Of a stretch of 64,000 nt of DNA, positions 20,001-31,330 are shown in pieces. The DNA is from Cristatella mucedo (taxonomy: Eukaryota > Bryozoa > Phylactolaemata > Cristatellidae): NCBI GenBank assembly GCA_009760855.2, contig WPIO01000037.1:2737501-2801500 (forward strand). Reading direction: 5' to 3'. Below the pieces are notes generated by a model. It ran no database searches, was not told where the DNA came from, and saw nothing but the letters and a program-made list of their open reading frames with translations. The position numbers and the translations under genes are program-made. Every line of letters begins with the position of its first letter. Positions within the stretch are counted from its first letter, which is position 1.

Positions 20001-20258
20001 TAATATATTGTTCATGCAGGACCTGAGGGCACAAGGAGGCTGAAACTGGAGCTGCAGTTTAGCATTCACGGATTCTTGCTAATCAATTGAGGGGGAACAG
20101 CATAGAGAGCACTTGTGTGGTAGGGAACACTTTCGACTGTAAAGAGGTTCATGGAGAACAGGGAACTGCTCGATTCGAGAATCTGTTTATACTTCTCAGA
20201 AAATAGGGTCTCTCTTTATTGGTGTACTTGTGTGAAGAATGTCAAATGAAATGTTCAC

Positions 20259-22260
20259 TCATCCCACACTTCCCAGCACTCTCCGTGGCAAGTCTGTTTA
20301 CAGAATTTCGCTTGCATTGCAACAGGGGTTCTCGTGCGATGTAGCTCAACTGACAGCAATGGCCCAGTGAAATACCCCAAAACCTTCAAAGCGCTTGGAA
20401 ATAGATTATTCCGAGCTTTATTTTTATCTATTTCGACAATTCTCGTTTTAAATGAACATCTAATTTAATGTATACCTTCGCCCATCCACTCACTTTAACA
20501 ATGCACGGCACTCTCTCAAAAGACCATGGACAATACGGCAATCCACTCTAATCAACTGCAGATTGTTATGAAATCGTCAAAACGGAGCTCCGATTTAAAT
20601 TTCTTGTAAAACGAGGCTCAGTTCTAAAGTGCACAAAGTGCACCGAATTTCGCACTGTTTTCGTACGGTTTCGTGCAAGTTCAATATCAGTTATTCGTTG
20701 TTGCCGAGTTTAGATTTTTAATCCAGGCTGATACATCAGACACCAGAACGAACGTTACCCTTAGTCAGTACTATTATTTTTTATGAAACCATACGTTTTG
20801 CCTTACCAAACCGTTCTCATCAAGCTTTACCAAGCATCGGGTTCTTAGAGTTTAGCATGCGAAGAAGCTTTTACCACAGCTACATTTGGCTATATTGTTT
20901 GTATTACCCTGTGGTTCTCGGAGTATTATTAAGATGCTTCTACTTCATGACCCCGGACATCTGGCTATGACACCTGCAGTTGGCTATCCTTTATTGCCCA
21001 CTGTAAGCTGCGATGATGACAAACGCTGATTCATTCTTGCTACCACAATTAGTATACACGTTAAAGCTTCCCGTTGGCGCTCAGCATTACCTCTAAAAAC
21101 TGTTTGTTACCATGGTTTATGATTTTGTTGCTCCTGACCCTTGCACAAGCAACTCAGCTAGCTCTTAGCTCCGGTCAAACAAGCTCTCATCACAACTGTG
21201 CACGAATGCTAATGAAAGCTGCTCGCTGAAAAGAGAACTACTTCATGACTCATTTAGAATGATTACAGCATCCAAATAAGCTTATTTTCTGAAAAACCTC
21301 CTTTAAAATCACTAAGTTTCGGCGTAAAAATGCTGCAGAATTCAATTAGTTTTACGGTGCAAGTCCCCTTTTAAATCGCAAATACTGGTCGAGCGAACAG
21401 CGATTTCAGCTTTTAAACGGTCAGTTCCGGCAACGGTAAAAGCCCCAATCCAGATAATGTCCAAAGTAATATTTCGGATAAATTTCTCACTATTATAGCC
21501 ACAAGCAATTAGGCTAGAGCAGAGATACTGCAAAATACTCTCTGCAATGATCCAAAACTTTCTGAAAGCAGATGATACGAAAGTGCTGTATGGGCTTCTG
21601 AAATCCATTCGCTCACCACAGACACACCCACTGACAACGGAGCTACTCTTGCTGTAGCTTGACCGATGCAAACGGAATCAGAGCACTTCTATTGATTAGC
21701 AGGTGCAGCACCAATACGCACAGGTGTCTCGGTGGCAGCTAAGCACAGCAGCAAGTTCAAACGCCCATGAATTTATATCATACTTTGTTCTCCATAATGC
21801 AGAGACCTGTCCATATCTACTCAACACCAGCTGCCATAGCATTCAACTGACATACATACAGTTGATTTGATTATGAAATATCCAATTGCTAATTATGGTA
21901 GTTCATGAACCTACACTAATTTCAATCTTCGTTTTCTCTGCCTGTGAATTAGTGTGTGTGTGAGTTTCCGAATGAATCCCCGGTCGCAGTCTCTCACATG
22001 CAAGTAACTGGTTCTTCCATCTCATGAATGATCCCGTGATCATCGAGCTTGAAGGTTGACAGTAGGACTACCACTGATGCCAATCGCATATGCTATCATC
22101 AAATGAGTGGCAGTGCTGCTTAGTAGTTTTTTTTAAAACTCTAATAGTGTCCGGACCTTGGATTTTTGACTGTTACTAGTGGATGATGTATGCAATGTCG
22201 TAGTTACTATGGTGATATTGAGTCTGTGGCTAGACCCCTGGCTGGAGACTCGACCATTTT
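20259..22260 (+). repeat. Tandem unit 1, 3' flank (paralogous to 52785-54790)
   Basis: From GTGGCAAGTCTGTTTACAG it is collinear with 34.13-36.1 kb and 52.8-54.8 kb. It contains the conserved segment 21342-21671. No gene in this stretch is supported. Confidence 0.85.
21342..21671. pseudogene. Conserved segment of the unit, copy 1
   Basis: A 109-codon minus-strand frame begins at 21671 (MHRSSYSKSSSVVSGCVCGE) and is kept open at 35197-35526 and 53874-54203. On the plus strand the words AFKRSVPATVKAPIQIMSK and FLKADDTKVLYGLLKSIRSP look more protein-like and match the more diverged copy at 10938-11225, which is open on the plus strand for about 70 codons. I think the ancestral coding strand was plus and the minus frame is incidental, but I cannot prove it. 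Product unknown. Confidence 0.35.
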
Positions 22261-22261
22261 A

Positions 22262-22950
22262 TTCCAATGGTCTGTAGAGTTTTGGCAATTTCAAAATCGA
22301 AGAATGCCAATGCCGACAATTGGTCATATTGACAAGCCTGTAAATAATTTCGCTCGGTGCAAAGCTGCCGCTTGCTAGCAATTCAATCCGGCGCAGCCAC
22401 ACTTGAATTAGTGTCTTAAGTACACCCGTTGTTATGCTACGGATGGGAAGATACAAGAAACTAAACAATGTTAATGCAAAAAGGGTGAGAATGCCAGGTA
22501 GCCTTGAACTCTATACCTCCCTTCGTCTTTAGTTTGACCAGGTGATTGACATCTAGAAGAATTCTCAGGTTCGATCTTGGCCTTCCCCGTCCTTGCCAAC
22601 TACTTGACCCTACCCTGAAACAGTGGGATTCTTTGAAGCTTTTCCGATGGGGTATACTCTCAGTTGCATATAGATTTCCAATGACACGGACACAGCTCAT
22701 ATCTAGAATCGATTTACTCCCCTCAAAAGCTATGTTAAGGCAATGAATAACGGTGGTGATACCTTTAGGTACTAACAAGTAATGTTTCCTCAAATTAGCA
22801 AGGCAAAGATACATACTGGACTTTTCGTCGGTCCACAGATAAGAAAGTTGTTCAATGATGCACAATTTACATTAAAAATAATTGGATTAGAGTTAAGGCA
22901 TGCATATATTTAAGTCTTTGGAAGAGAACTTTCTTAGCAATCGTCAGTCC
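22262..22950 (-). mobile_element. Unit-1-specific ~690-bp insertion with a 134-codon frame
   Basis: Units 2 and 3 read directly from the TCCAATGGTC block into a GTCCGCTGATGAGG-like block, while unit 1 has about 690 extra bases here. On the minus strand it carries an open frame (22461-22865) with words such as GITTVIHCLNIAFEGSKSIL and WQGRGRPRSNLRILLDVNHL. There is no AT-repeat tail and no motif of a known transposase that I can name. It could be a DNA-type mobile element or a retained ancestral segment. Confidence 0.4.
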
Positions 22951-24950
22951 GCTGATGAGGTGCGAATCGTTAACAGATGTTTCAAAGCTATGTGGCACTT
23001 CGCAGCAGAATGAGTGGTAAATTAGGCCTTTAAAGCTCTTATGTTGACTATTTCCTTCGAATTTAGGAACATTCAGTGAGGAACGGGGTAAGAGGCTCCA
23101 TCACGACATATGTGAAATGGAGTGTTGATACCAAGGCCGCTGGAATGTTTATATGACAGCCGATCAGTTTTGGAGCCTGAAGCGACACAATCCAGCTTCT
23201 AAGCACAGCAGACAGTCAAGAAAGAGTTATTTACAAACATTTGACTTAGTAGATGAAGACTTGTGATTTTTGTGCTGTGCCTACAAGTACTTGGCCTCAC
23301 TTCAAGGCCCAATCCGTATTTGTCGTACGTCGGCACATGGTAGCACTGATGCACCGGCAGTGCTTACAGATCAAGGATAATATTGAACGCAATCCACAGT
23401 GCGTTCGAGGCAATAGCTAATAATAGTAAAAAATTCATACAGCACCCTCCATAAACAAGATAACTTTCAAAAGACTTTAATTGGCTGCAAAGGTAACACG
23501 TCCATACGGTTACTGACTGTGGGAACGGTGTTGGCATGCATAAGGACACACAGAAAAATTCACAAAGACCTAGAGAAAGCTTCGAGGAACAGGCGCACTT
23601 TCAGCTGCTTCTTCTTCCGTGTCATCATTTTCCGAATTGTCACGTGAGCCAATGAAATTACCGTGCAGTCTTCTTAGTAATTAAACCTCGAGGCAAACTG
23701 GAGACAGCAGAGCAGGAAGTAAGCTGCCTATCCAGTCGGGAAAGTAGTTTCTGATAGGTAGGCTGGAACAACAAAATAAAGGAAGCTAGCAGTGAGTAAC
23801 GCTTGTTCTACTTCAAGAAGCCGCGTGATGAGAAGCCGGCCCTGGTCTGCGAGAAGTGGTTTAACGTGGCAATTATGGCTTTTATTACAGACATGCCTAG
23901 CTGCAGGCCTGCTCACCAACTGTAACCGCTTGGCTTCAGAGGCCGAAAGAACAATAAGTAGTGATTTCTAGAAGCTAGGAAGGAACATGACAGCCCTTTC
24001 TAAGCAGGCTAAGGCTTTTCGAAAAAAAGTGCAATTTGCACTTTAGCTAAAGGTCATTGGGCCAGTTCACTAGGACGATTACTGTGAGCCCAAATTAGCT
24101 CAGATGGGCATACCTGTCACGGTAGACCTCAATGCGAGATTAATCTCACTGCTTACCGAACCCCTGTGGCTCGGAATCAATCGGTGTCAAATGAATGTCA
24201 TCAGCTGTGGGTCCCATTATTTTCTGGCTTCGGATTACTCATTTAGAAAACTTTCTAACCTATCTGGCAACTTTCGCACTACTTAAATTTCCCACTGCAG
24301 TCCAATAATGGAAGCTTCTGACAACTTTAAAACCCTTTGAAGGGTGCTCATTCAGCCTCAAGCTAAAGCAAGTCAAGGTAGTCACTCTTGACTGCTTTAA
24401 CTTTATATGCCAAAAGACTTTGGTAGATGCTGCGTGTTAATCTCAGGCTAGAGTGCCTCTTAAGGACGGCTGGGCCTCATACACATGTACTCGATTGCCA
24501 AGGTTAGATGCAAGTCTAAAGATTGAAGCTTAGAAAAACTAGGGCTTCTTTATTCACTCTAAACCTAAATCCTGCCATTGGAAACCCAAACAATTTTACC
24601 AAAATTGAACAATTTGCTTCGTCTGTAAAGAGATTACTCACTCCCAAAATATTAAAGGCTTGGCTAAAATTCTTTTCAGCATTCATCATTGAAATTAGCG
24701 TGCACGTTGATGAATCTATAAAGTGAACCTCCGAATTAGGCAAACGCCGAGTCTTGAACTACTAAAATACTTGAGAAATGTTTCGAGGTGTCTTCATGCT
24801 GTGTTGTTACTTTATTGCAACAGTCTAGTATAGAAAGCTCGTAATATGTAGACTCTGTAGGAATTTTTCTGTGGACTTAACTGGCAATAAAATCATGAGC
24901 GGAAATAACAGTGGTCTACACTAGCAGAATAAACTAGTACAGAAATAACA
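22951..24950. repeat. Tandem unit 1, distal flank with a unit-specific 600-bp stretch
   Basis: 22951-23507 is collinear with 54.8-55.37 kb, then about 600 bases (23508-24110) have no counterpart in unit 3, and collinearity resumes at CCTGTCACGGTAGAC (24115 and 55375). The extra stretch contains a LINE-A fragment. A 75-codon minus frame at 24516-24743 is repeated at 55772-55999, but the plus strand is equally open in the first copy, so I do not call a gene. Confidence 0.65.
23700..23950 (-). mobile_element. LINE-A C-terminal fragment
   Basis: The minus-strand frame 23728-23919 reads RPAARHVCNKSHNCHVKPLL and FVVPAYLSE, matching AARLVCRE...LLADLHWLP and LAPAYLSDLL of LINE-A, with a diverged middle. 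Confidence 0.65.
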
Positions 24951-25268
24951 GAGGTCAGTATTCCTATTTGGAGAACGGTGTTGCACCTAAGTCCATCAAA
25001 TCAGCTTCTCCTTAGATGAATACTTCAATAGCAGAAATTAGATTGAGATCTTGGCACACTATCGCCCAGTTTCCCGTATTTCGTTTTGCAAACGTATCGC
25101 TAATGGATTCCATCCGAGCAGCCTCAGTGCACATAAAAAAAAGTATTACTGTCTGACTAGTTGCAATCGGGTGTCAAGCGACTACACTGCACAGAATCTG
25201 CTCTCCTCGGTGCAGAACATGACATCCTGCGCCACCAAGGTGAGTGAAATGTCACTTCCCTAGCCCTG
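24951..25268 (-). mobile_element. LINE-A internal fragment
   Basis: The complement of the reverse-transcriptase thumb region, parallel to 26170-26345, 37250-37560 and 56215-56530. It shares GGAGAACGGT and ACTATCGCCCAGTTT blocks. It abuts the 3' tail of the next LINE-A copy. Confidence 0.7.
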
Positions 25269-25274
25269 CTGTAT

Positions 25275-26345
25275 CAGATAATATTATTAATAATGCACTT
25301 GATAAAGCACCCTCAGAGAACTTAATCTCTCTTTAAGCGCTTTACATTTGCTGCAAAGAGAAATGCAATTAAATGCTGAGTAAAATAATCCTTGATAAAC
25401 CAGCAAAAGAAATAACATGGTTAGGGGTGACATGCCCAGGGTCAGCATGCAAATGTGGTTTGTGGCAGCATGCACAGTGTCAGCACGCATAAGTACTTGA
25501 AGGACGAATCACATGGACCCACTAAAGGCTGTCTTAAATAGACGTATTTTTAAGATCTTTTTGAACGTGGTCAAGTCAGGGTATGTTCTGACGCAAGTCG
25601 GGGGAATTTCCAGACTTAGGAGCATACGAACTACATGCACGATCTCCAAAGAATTTAGGTTTTTACGAGGTACAGGTAGACTGTTGGATTCCAAAAAGTG
25701 GGTTGTACGATGCTTAGCCAGATGTGGGAGTAGATCTGAGAGATAGACTGGAGCGAAAGAATAAAGGAACCTAAATGTGAGCGAACGAACCTTGAAGTCA
25801 ATCCGTTGCTTGACTGGTAGCAGGTGCAAGTCTGGGAGGAGTTGAGAATTGTGGCAATTGCGACCCTCACGAAAGACAAACCTTGCTGCGGATTTTGCAC
25901 CAGCTGCAATCACCTGATCGCACATGCTGGGAGACCAGTAAGCGGTCAATTGCAGAAGTCGAGAAGGGATGCCACGAATGCAGGAACTAACTTGGACGTG
26001 ATATCCTTATCTAAACTAGCCCGAATTTGACCAATGTTATGTAGCTGAAAATACGCAGATTTGACTGTGGAGCTGATATGGTTGTCTCACGAGAGGTCGT
26101 TTTGGAATATGACACCTAAATTTCGAGCTGATTTAACTGGAGATACGCTGGCAGAACCAATTTTGAAGAACGATCTGGAGAACGGTGGTATACCTAAGTC
26201 CTTCAAAACAGCTTCTTCTTAAATGAATACTTCAAAAGCAGGATTAGATAGAGAGATCCTTGCAAACTATCGCCCAGTTTATCGCCTTTTGTTTGGCAAA
26301 GGAATAGCACTTAATAGCACAAAGAAATGTCACTTTCCTAGACCT
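25275..26345 (-). mobile_element. LINE-A 3' half
   Basis: The tail ATTATTAATAATGCACTTGA opens the element at 25279 on the minus strand. The frame 25509-25949 encodes the C-terminus: AARFVFREGRNCHNSQLLPD, QRIDFKVRSLTFRFLYSFAP, VYLSDLLPHLAKHRTTHFLE, TFKKILKIRLFKTAFSGSM. Upstream the reading continues as IGQIRASLDKDITSK and LVPAFVASLL. Only a few lesions interrupt it, so it is a fairly recent copy, truncated at 26345. Confidence 0.88.
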
Positions 26346-26349
26346 GCTG

Positions 26350-26625
26350 AATCTAACAATAATTATAACAATGCACTCGATAAAGTACCTTCGGAGAAGT
26401 TAATGTGCTTATGCGTGCTGACACTGTGCATACTGCCACTAACCATATTTGCATGCCGAACCTGTGCATGTCACCCCTAACCGTACAATTAATTTTTTTC
26501 AAGCATGATTTTACTTACCATTCAATCGCATTTTACTTTGCAGCAAATGTAAAGCGCCTAGAAAGAGAATACAGTCTCTGAGGGCGCTTAATCCGGTGCA
26601 TCATTATTATTATCAAGTTCATTAT
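26350..26625. mobile_element. Back-to-back LINE-A 3' ends (inverted junction)
   Basis: A minus-strand tail (AACAATGCACTCGATAAAG) runs only about 50 bases and then switches at about 26402 into a plus-strand 3' region beginning TGTGCTTATGCGTGCTGACA and ending in ATCATTATTATTATC at 26618. The same junction recurs at 37566-37840 and 57753-58020. Confidence 0.8.
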
Positions 26626-26719
26626 TGTTATCATTACCTGAGGCTCATGACCAATTAACAATGTTAATTATGCATGGCAGCAGCAGATCGATGCAACGTA
26701 GGAGCAGGACAGTGGGAAC

Positions 26720-27935
26720 AGGGTCCAGAGGACTTTGTTAAAGACCTGTCCGACAATTAAAGACGCAAATCCATCTGGTTTCTCGTTCTTTCACACCCCT
26801 AGATCAATAAAAACTGGAGGTGGAGTTGCTATTGTCGTGCGCTCGAAATTCAACTTCAAGCCATTTGCAGTACCCTTGAAGCAGTCTTTTGAATCAATTG
26901 TCCTGGTCTCACCCGAAAACAAGCTACCGATAGTGGCAGTAGTCTATCGCCCAACAGGTACCAAATCCTCCTTTATCTCAGATTTCTCCGATCTCATTTC
27001 GATTCTGTGCCCGAGAAATCGATCCTTCCTCGTAATGGGTGATTTCAACGTTCACTTTGAAAACTTATCTGACGCTTTCAGCACCGAATTTCGTGCATTG
27101 ACTGACTCATTGCCTCTTGTGGCTCATGTGAATGGCCCTACCCACACCAAGGCTCACACACTCGACCAGATTTTCTCATATACCTGCACTTTGTCATCAC
27201 CAATTATTACCAAATCATGCTTATCTGACCACATGCAGATCTCATTCAATCTACAGTGTGTGCCCACATCCTCCTCTAAAATAACCTGTGAATCGCGAAA
27301 CCTCAAGACCTTTCACATTGACGTTGTCCGTGCGAGAATATCTGCTTCACCTCTGCTGCTCAATCCTCCCTCCGATCTGTCATCATTGGCAGATAGCTTT
27401 AACACGACACTAGCTGACACGCTAGACGAGTTTGCCCCTCTGACAAAGCGCACTGTGGGCCCGCCCAGACGGCCTATGGTTTACCACAGACATTAAACTA
27501 GCCAAGTCTACTAAACGAAAGCTTGAAAAAGCATACAAAAGATCCAGACTAACTGTCCATCGACAGGCATATGAAGACTACTGTAGGTTGTACCAATCGA
27601 TCCCAGCAAAGGCTAAGTCTACCTTCTATAGAAACATTGTTGAATCACAGCTCCACAATCCAAAAATGCTGACGTCGACAAAAAGCCATCTCATCCACCG
27701 TTCCCAGATTAGCTCCTTACCTGATGATCCTTGTGATGATCTAGCCGATCGCTTCTCTCGATTCTTTGTGCAGAAGATAGACAAGATCAGGGAATCCATC
27801 CCTGCGACGACAACCTCCCCACTAGAATGCTGTTCCTCGGTTCCTGGCTGCACCTCAATGTCTGCATTTAAGCAGGTCACTAGTTATCTAGTCCTAAAGT
27901 TCGTATCGCAATCAAAGAATACAACAAGTCATGTC
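26720..27935 (+). mobile_element. LINE-A endonuclease region, plus orientation
   Basis: The 253-codon frame 26735-27496 is an AP-type endonuclease: GGGVAIVVRSKFNFK (residues 28-42), LPIVAVVYRPTG (64-75), the catalytic FLVMGDFNVHFE block (98-109), HTLDQIFSY (141-149) and the C-terminal SDHMQISF (164-171). These are the GDFN and SDH motifs of LINE endonucleases. A frame change near 27480 leads into KSTFYRNIVESQLHNPK and SLPDDPCDDLADRFSRFFVQ, the linker before the reverse transcriptase, open to about 27950. The N-terminal part of the domain is missing. The segment 27840-27925 is the complement of 37960-38040, so this piece is inverted relative to units 2 and 3. Confidence 0.88.
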
Positions 27936-27936
27936 T

Positions 27937-29160
27937 GTGGTAAACCATAGGCCGTCTGAGCAGGGGCGCAAAGTGGACTTTGTCAGAGGTGCAGCTAGTG
28001 TCGTGTTGTAGCTATCTACCAATGATGATAGATCGGAGGGAGGACTGAGCAGCAGAGGCGAAGCAGATATTCTCGCACGGACAGCTTCGATGTCAAGGGT
28101 CTTGAGGTTCCGTGATTCACAGGTTGTTTTAGAGGACGTGGGCACACACTGTAGATTGGATGAGATCTGCATGTGGTCAGATATGCAGTATTTGGTAATA
28201 ATAGGTGATGACAAAGTGCAGTTGTATGAGAAAATTTGGTCGAGTGTGTGAGCCTTGATGTGGGTAGGGCCATGCACATGAGCCACAAGAGGCAATGAGT
28301 CAGTCAATGCACGAAAGTCGGTGCTGAAAGCGTCATGTAAGTTATCAAAGTGAACGTTGAAATCACCCATAACGAGGAAGGATCGATTTCTTGCGCACAG
28401 AATTGAAATGAGATGCCAGAAATCTGAGATGTGGAGGATTTGGTACCTGGTGGGCAATAGACTACTGCCACTATCGGTAGCTTCTTTTTGGATAAGACCG
28501 AGACTATTGATTCGAAAGACTGCTTCGAGGGAGCAGCGATTAGCTTAAAGTTGTATTTTGAGCCCACGATAATAGCAACTTCATCTCTTGTTTTGATTGA
28601 TCGGGGCTGTGAAAGATCGGGAAACCAGATGTAGTAGCTCCAATTATTGTCGGGTAGCTTCTCGATTTCAGCCAAGTTTCAGTGAGGGCGAGCAGATCGA
28701 TACCATTCTCAGAAATAAGATCGCTTATTACAAGAGGTTTACTGCACAGTGAGCAAGGATTCCAAAGGAGAGCGTTAAGTCAGGCCGTTTGAATTACAAC
28801 AGGCCTGATGACCACTAAGATAGAGAGATTACAGTGATGCATGTGGGGGAGGGTGCTGAGCGGTTCAAGACAATGCTAGGAATACCAAAAGAGCAGGTAC
28901 TCTGCCAGCAGTTCCAGCCCAACAAGCAGTGTCTGACCTCGGGGTTCAGGCCACCCTGGCGGCTACTGGGTGCTCTTCTTTTGTTAATGCATAGTTCATA
29001 AATCTTAGCGACAACATTAATATCTAGGAATGCATTAGATCTACGATGATGCAGCGATAACAGCAGCTGACGATCATAACTCACATGCAGGGTACTAGCC
29101 GCCGGTGTAGCTAAGGTAGGTGCTTGCATGGGAGACCCAGCAGCCCGAAGCGACAAGCGT
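27937..29160 (-). mobile_element. LINE-A endonuclease region, minus orientation
   Basis: Overlapping minus frames (27912-28457, 28304-28675, 28815-29156) encode the same endonuclease in order: NALLWNPCSLC near 28750, GSKYNFKLIAAPSKQSFES, LPIVAVVYCPPGTKSS, FLVMGDFNVHFDNLHDAFST, ISDHMQISSNLQC. One or two frameshifts separate them. Together with the plus copy next to it this makes an inverted repeat with arms of about 700 bp. Confidence 0.88.
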
Positions 29161-29910
29161 TTAGATATCTATCAGCACGTAATTGCTAACGCGCTATGGT
29201 CAAATAACAATCAGAATAACTTTCAACAGGTCTTAGGTGTATCGTTTCTGTATACGATGTTCGCAAGAGCTTCGGTTTTTTGAAGAATTCTGCAACGAAT
29301 GCAAAGGCATGTTACAGGGCTCTATGTCAGGAGGCGAGATTGTATTTGCTACCCAGGATGCTATTGTTAAAGTTATCATGCTGGAATGATTTTAATGACT
29401 GATTGGTCTGGCAAATGAGGCACTGGTATAGTTGAAATCGTACCAGTTTGGCTCTGTCCAAATAACGTCGTGACAGTGTCAGGTCTCTCAGTCAGACCAG
29501 TCTCCAGTGTAGTCCCAGATCCGGAACGTACTCGGTCCTCAGTGATTCTCGATTAGCACTGTGTCTCTGGGAGTTGTTGGTGCCCACGGAATTTGGTCGT
29601 CTGTAAATTCAAGTTTCAGGCATTGCTGTTATTTGCACATCCTGCTCCATAGGTGTGCTGCCCATGCCGTATAAGAAATCGGTGTGTGTGGCACGAAGTT
29701 TCTAAAAGCAGTAATTAGTCTATTTCAGGCTAACGTCTAGTCTTTAGTCGCTCAGTATCCGTGTCATGCGATCGATTTTTACCCCAGTTTGTAACTTTAG
29801 CTTTGATGATCTGGCGTAGAGACCAGGGAAAATTTGCTGTCAACAGTATTCTGCAAAGCTCCGGCCTGGACAGCCGTGCTAGCTCCGAAGATCGGTTCAC
29901 AAGTGATTAA
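29161..29910 (-). mobile_element. LINE-A 5' leader
   Basis: Non-coding sequence directly upstream of the LINE-A frame, collinear with 59860-60645 (shared CACGAAGTTTCTA, CTCAGTATCCG, GACAGCCGTGCTAGCTC). A partial copy is at 39300-39588. Confidence 0.65.
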
Positions 29911-30785
29911 TTCGCTTTTATGCTGGTTGCATAGCAAGTGATGATGATGAAAGCGATTTGCAAGGTAAAGATAAAATTTGTTTAACAGATCTAAAAAAGA
30001 GCCGGTTAAATTCTCTGTATAAGAACCGCGGGTGGCTTGCCGAGGGGCGTCTCGCCGAGCAAAGCTTTCCAAGAACAAAGCTCACGAGCAGGCTGCTATT
30101 CTTGTAAACGTGTGGAGAATACTGGCAGAGTCGGAGCCTCAAAGCTCTGCCAGCGATGAGGCATGTGCACCCTCTGCTCATGCCATTGTTTGTGACGGCT
30201 TTAGTCCTTTGTAGCGATAATGAGTACCGTGGTCATATTGCAAAGCAGTCTCTGCAATTGCCAAGCAATTCTGCATGCTGTACACTACAGACCGAGGGTT
30301 ACTGCTCTCTCGGTCAAAGCCCGTAGTGCTTCTTCTCGAAGCAAAGACACAAGTGAATACTACTCTCTGAAACCATTGCAACTATCTAGTCCGAAGTACC
30401 ATTTATTAACTACCATTTTTCAGCTTGTTACTCTCTCAACAGAAAACAAGAAATATCCGGGCATTTATTGTTATCGTCCTGAAATTTATAAATTTCCTTA
30501 TTAGTGTTGCAGAAAGGAATTTTTCAATCTAAACCATTCGGTCTGGCTTAGAGTTTAGGGTGTCGAGTTGAGACTTTACGGCTAAATGTTAAAGGTTTTG
30601 GTGTCAAGGTTGAAGAATGATGGTTTCGCTTGTACGGTTTTACGATCCGATTGTACAACCCGCCTTCTGACAAAGGTTGCTTATGCATGTTTCTAACACA
30701 ATACCTGAGATAGAGTTGGAGCTAGAGATAGAGCTATAGGTATGTAATTATGTAAATCGATAGAAATGGCGACAGACTCGTAAAA
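29911..30785. repeat. Unit segment between LINE leader and SINE, copy 1
   Basis: Collinear with 40213-41060, 42932-43780 and 61418-62265. It begins with TTTTATGC and GCAAGTGATGATGATGAAAG without a LINE insertion at that point, so it is the empty site for the insertions at 39588 and 60645. Short plus-strand frames in the other copies (such as IAQQSLQLPSGAACCTLQTI) are partly conserved, but the minus strand is also open; no gene is supported. Confidence 0.7.
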
Positions 30786-30789
30786 GAAA

Positions 30790-30975
30790 CAGTGAAATGT
30801 GCACGGGTCGGTTGATTTAGCAGCCGAATGATATGGCAACAGAAGAGCCTTACTTACTAGCACTGTCGCTTGCAGTGGGCAATGAAGAATCACTCATTGT
30901 AAAACTCGGACATACGACCTGCTTTGTAAATAGCAAGTACCGTATCCCTTGATGAAGACCCACGAGGAGAGAGGC
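30790..30975 (-). mobile_element. tRNA-derived SINE
   Basis: On the minus strand: GGGATACGGTACTTGC, a B-box-like GTCGTATGTCCGAGTTTTAC, then TTCTTCATTGCCCACTGCAA and GGCTCTTCTGTTGCCATAT. Copies at the same unit position lie at 41.06, 43.78 and 62.27 kb. Confidence 0.65.
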
Positions 30976-30984
30976 TGGCAGATT

Positions 30985-31043
30985 AAAGTTAAAGAAAAAG
31001 AGAGATCTTGAGAGAGAGAGAGATCAGGAAAGATGGAGTGAGT

Positions 31044-31109
<66 letters not shown>

Positions 31110-31135
31110 TCAGGAGAGAGAGAGAGAGATATCGA
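30985..31135. repeat. GA microsatellite
   Basis: Nearly pure GA over about 120 bp with GATC interruptions. It is equivalent to the GA tracts at 41.28, 43.98 and 62.46 kb. Confidence 0.95.
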
Positions 31136-31167
31136 AAGAGTTATTTACATGGCTATAGGTGCGGACA

Positions 31168-31330
31168 TCGTAATAATAATAATAATAATGATGCACTTGA
31201 TAAAGCGGCCTCAGAGAAGTTAATCTCATTCTAGGCGCTTTAAATCTGATGAAAAGAGAAACACAATTGAATGGTGAGTTATATCATGCTTCTTAAAAGA
31301 CACTAACAACATGGCTAGGGGTGACAAGCA
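31168..31330 (-). mobile_element. LINE-A 3' tail fragment abutting paralogue C
   Basis: GTAATAATAATAATAATGAT and GCACTTGATAAAGCGGCC form the tail complement, followed by the 3' region up to GGGGTGACAAGCACAGAG. Exactly there it joins intron 2 of paralogue C at CGTGCTTGCACAAGTGCTCC. In unit 3 the corresponding LINE is 4 kb away from this intron position. Confidence 0.8.

Larger units (their letters stand above)
17170..20258 (+). repeat. Tandem unit 1, 5' part (paralogous to about 45343-49085)
   Basis: It starts with a CTAATCGCT block and GGGGCCATCTAGATTCAAAC, matched by 45350-45410, and stays collinear through the promoter, exon 1 and intron 1, including a SINE and a LINE-B copy at the same places. 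Compared with unit 3 it lacks about 170 bp near 46030-46200 and about 500 bp near 47135-47645. It ends at the deletion junction near 20258. Confidence 0.85.

Noticed and set aside
24516-24743. 75-codon minus frame repeated at 55772-55999
   Set aside because: Conserved only as part of the duplicated flank; the plus strand is also open in the first copy and neither product is recognisable.
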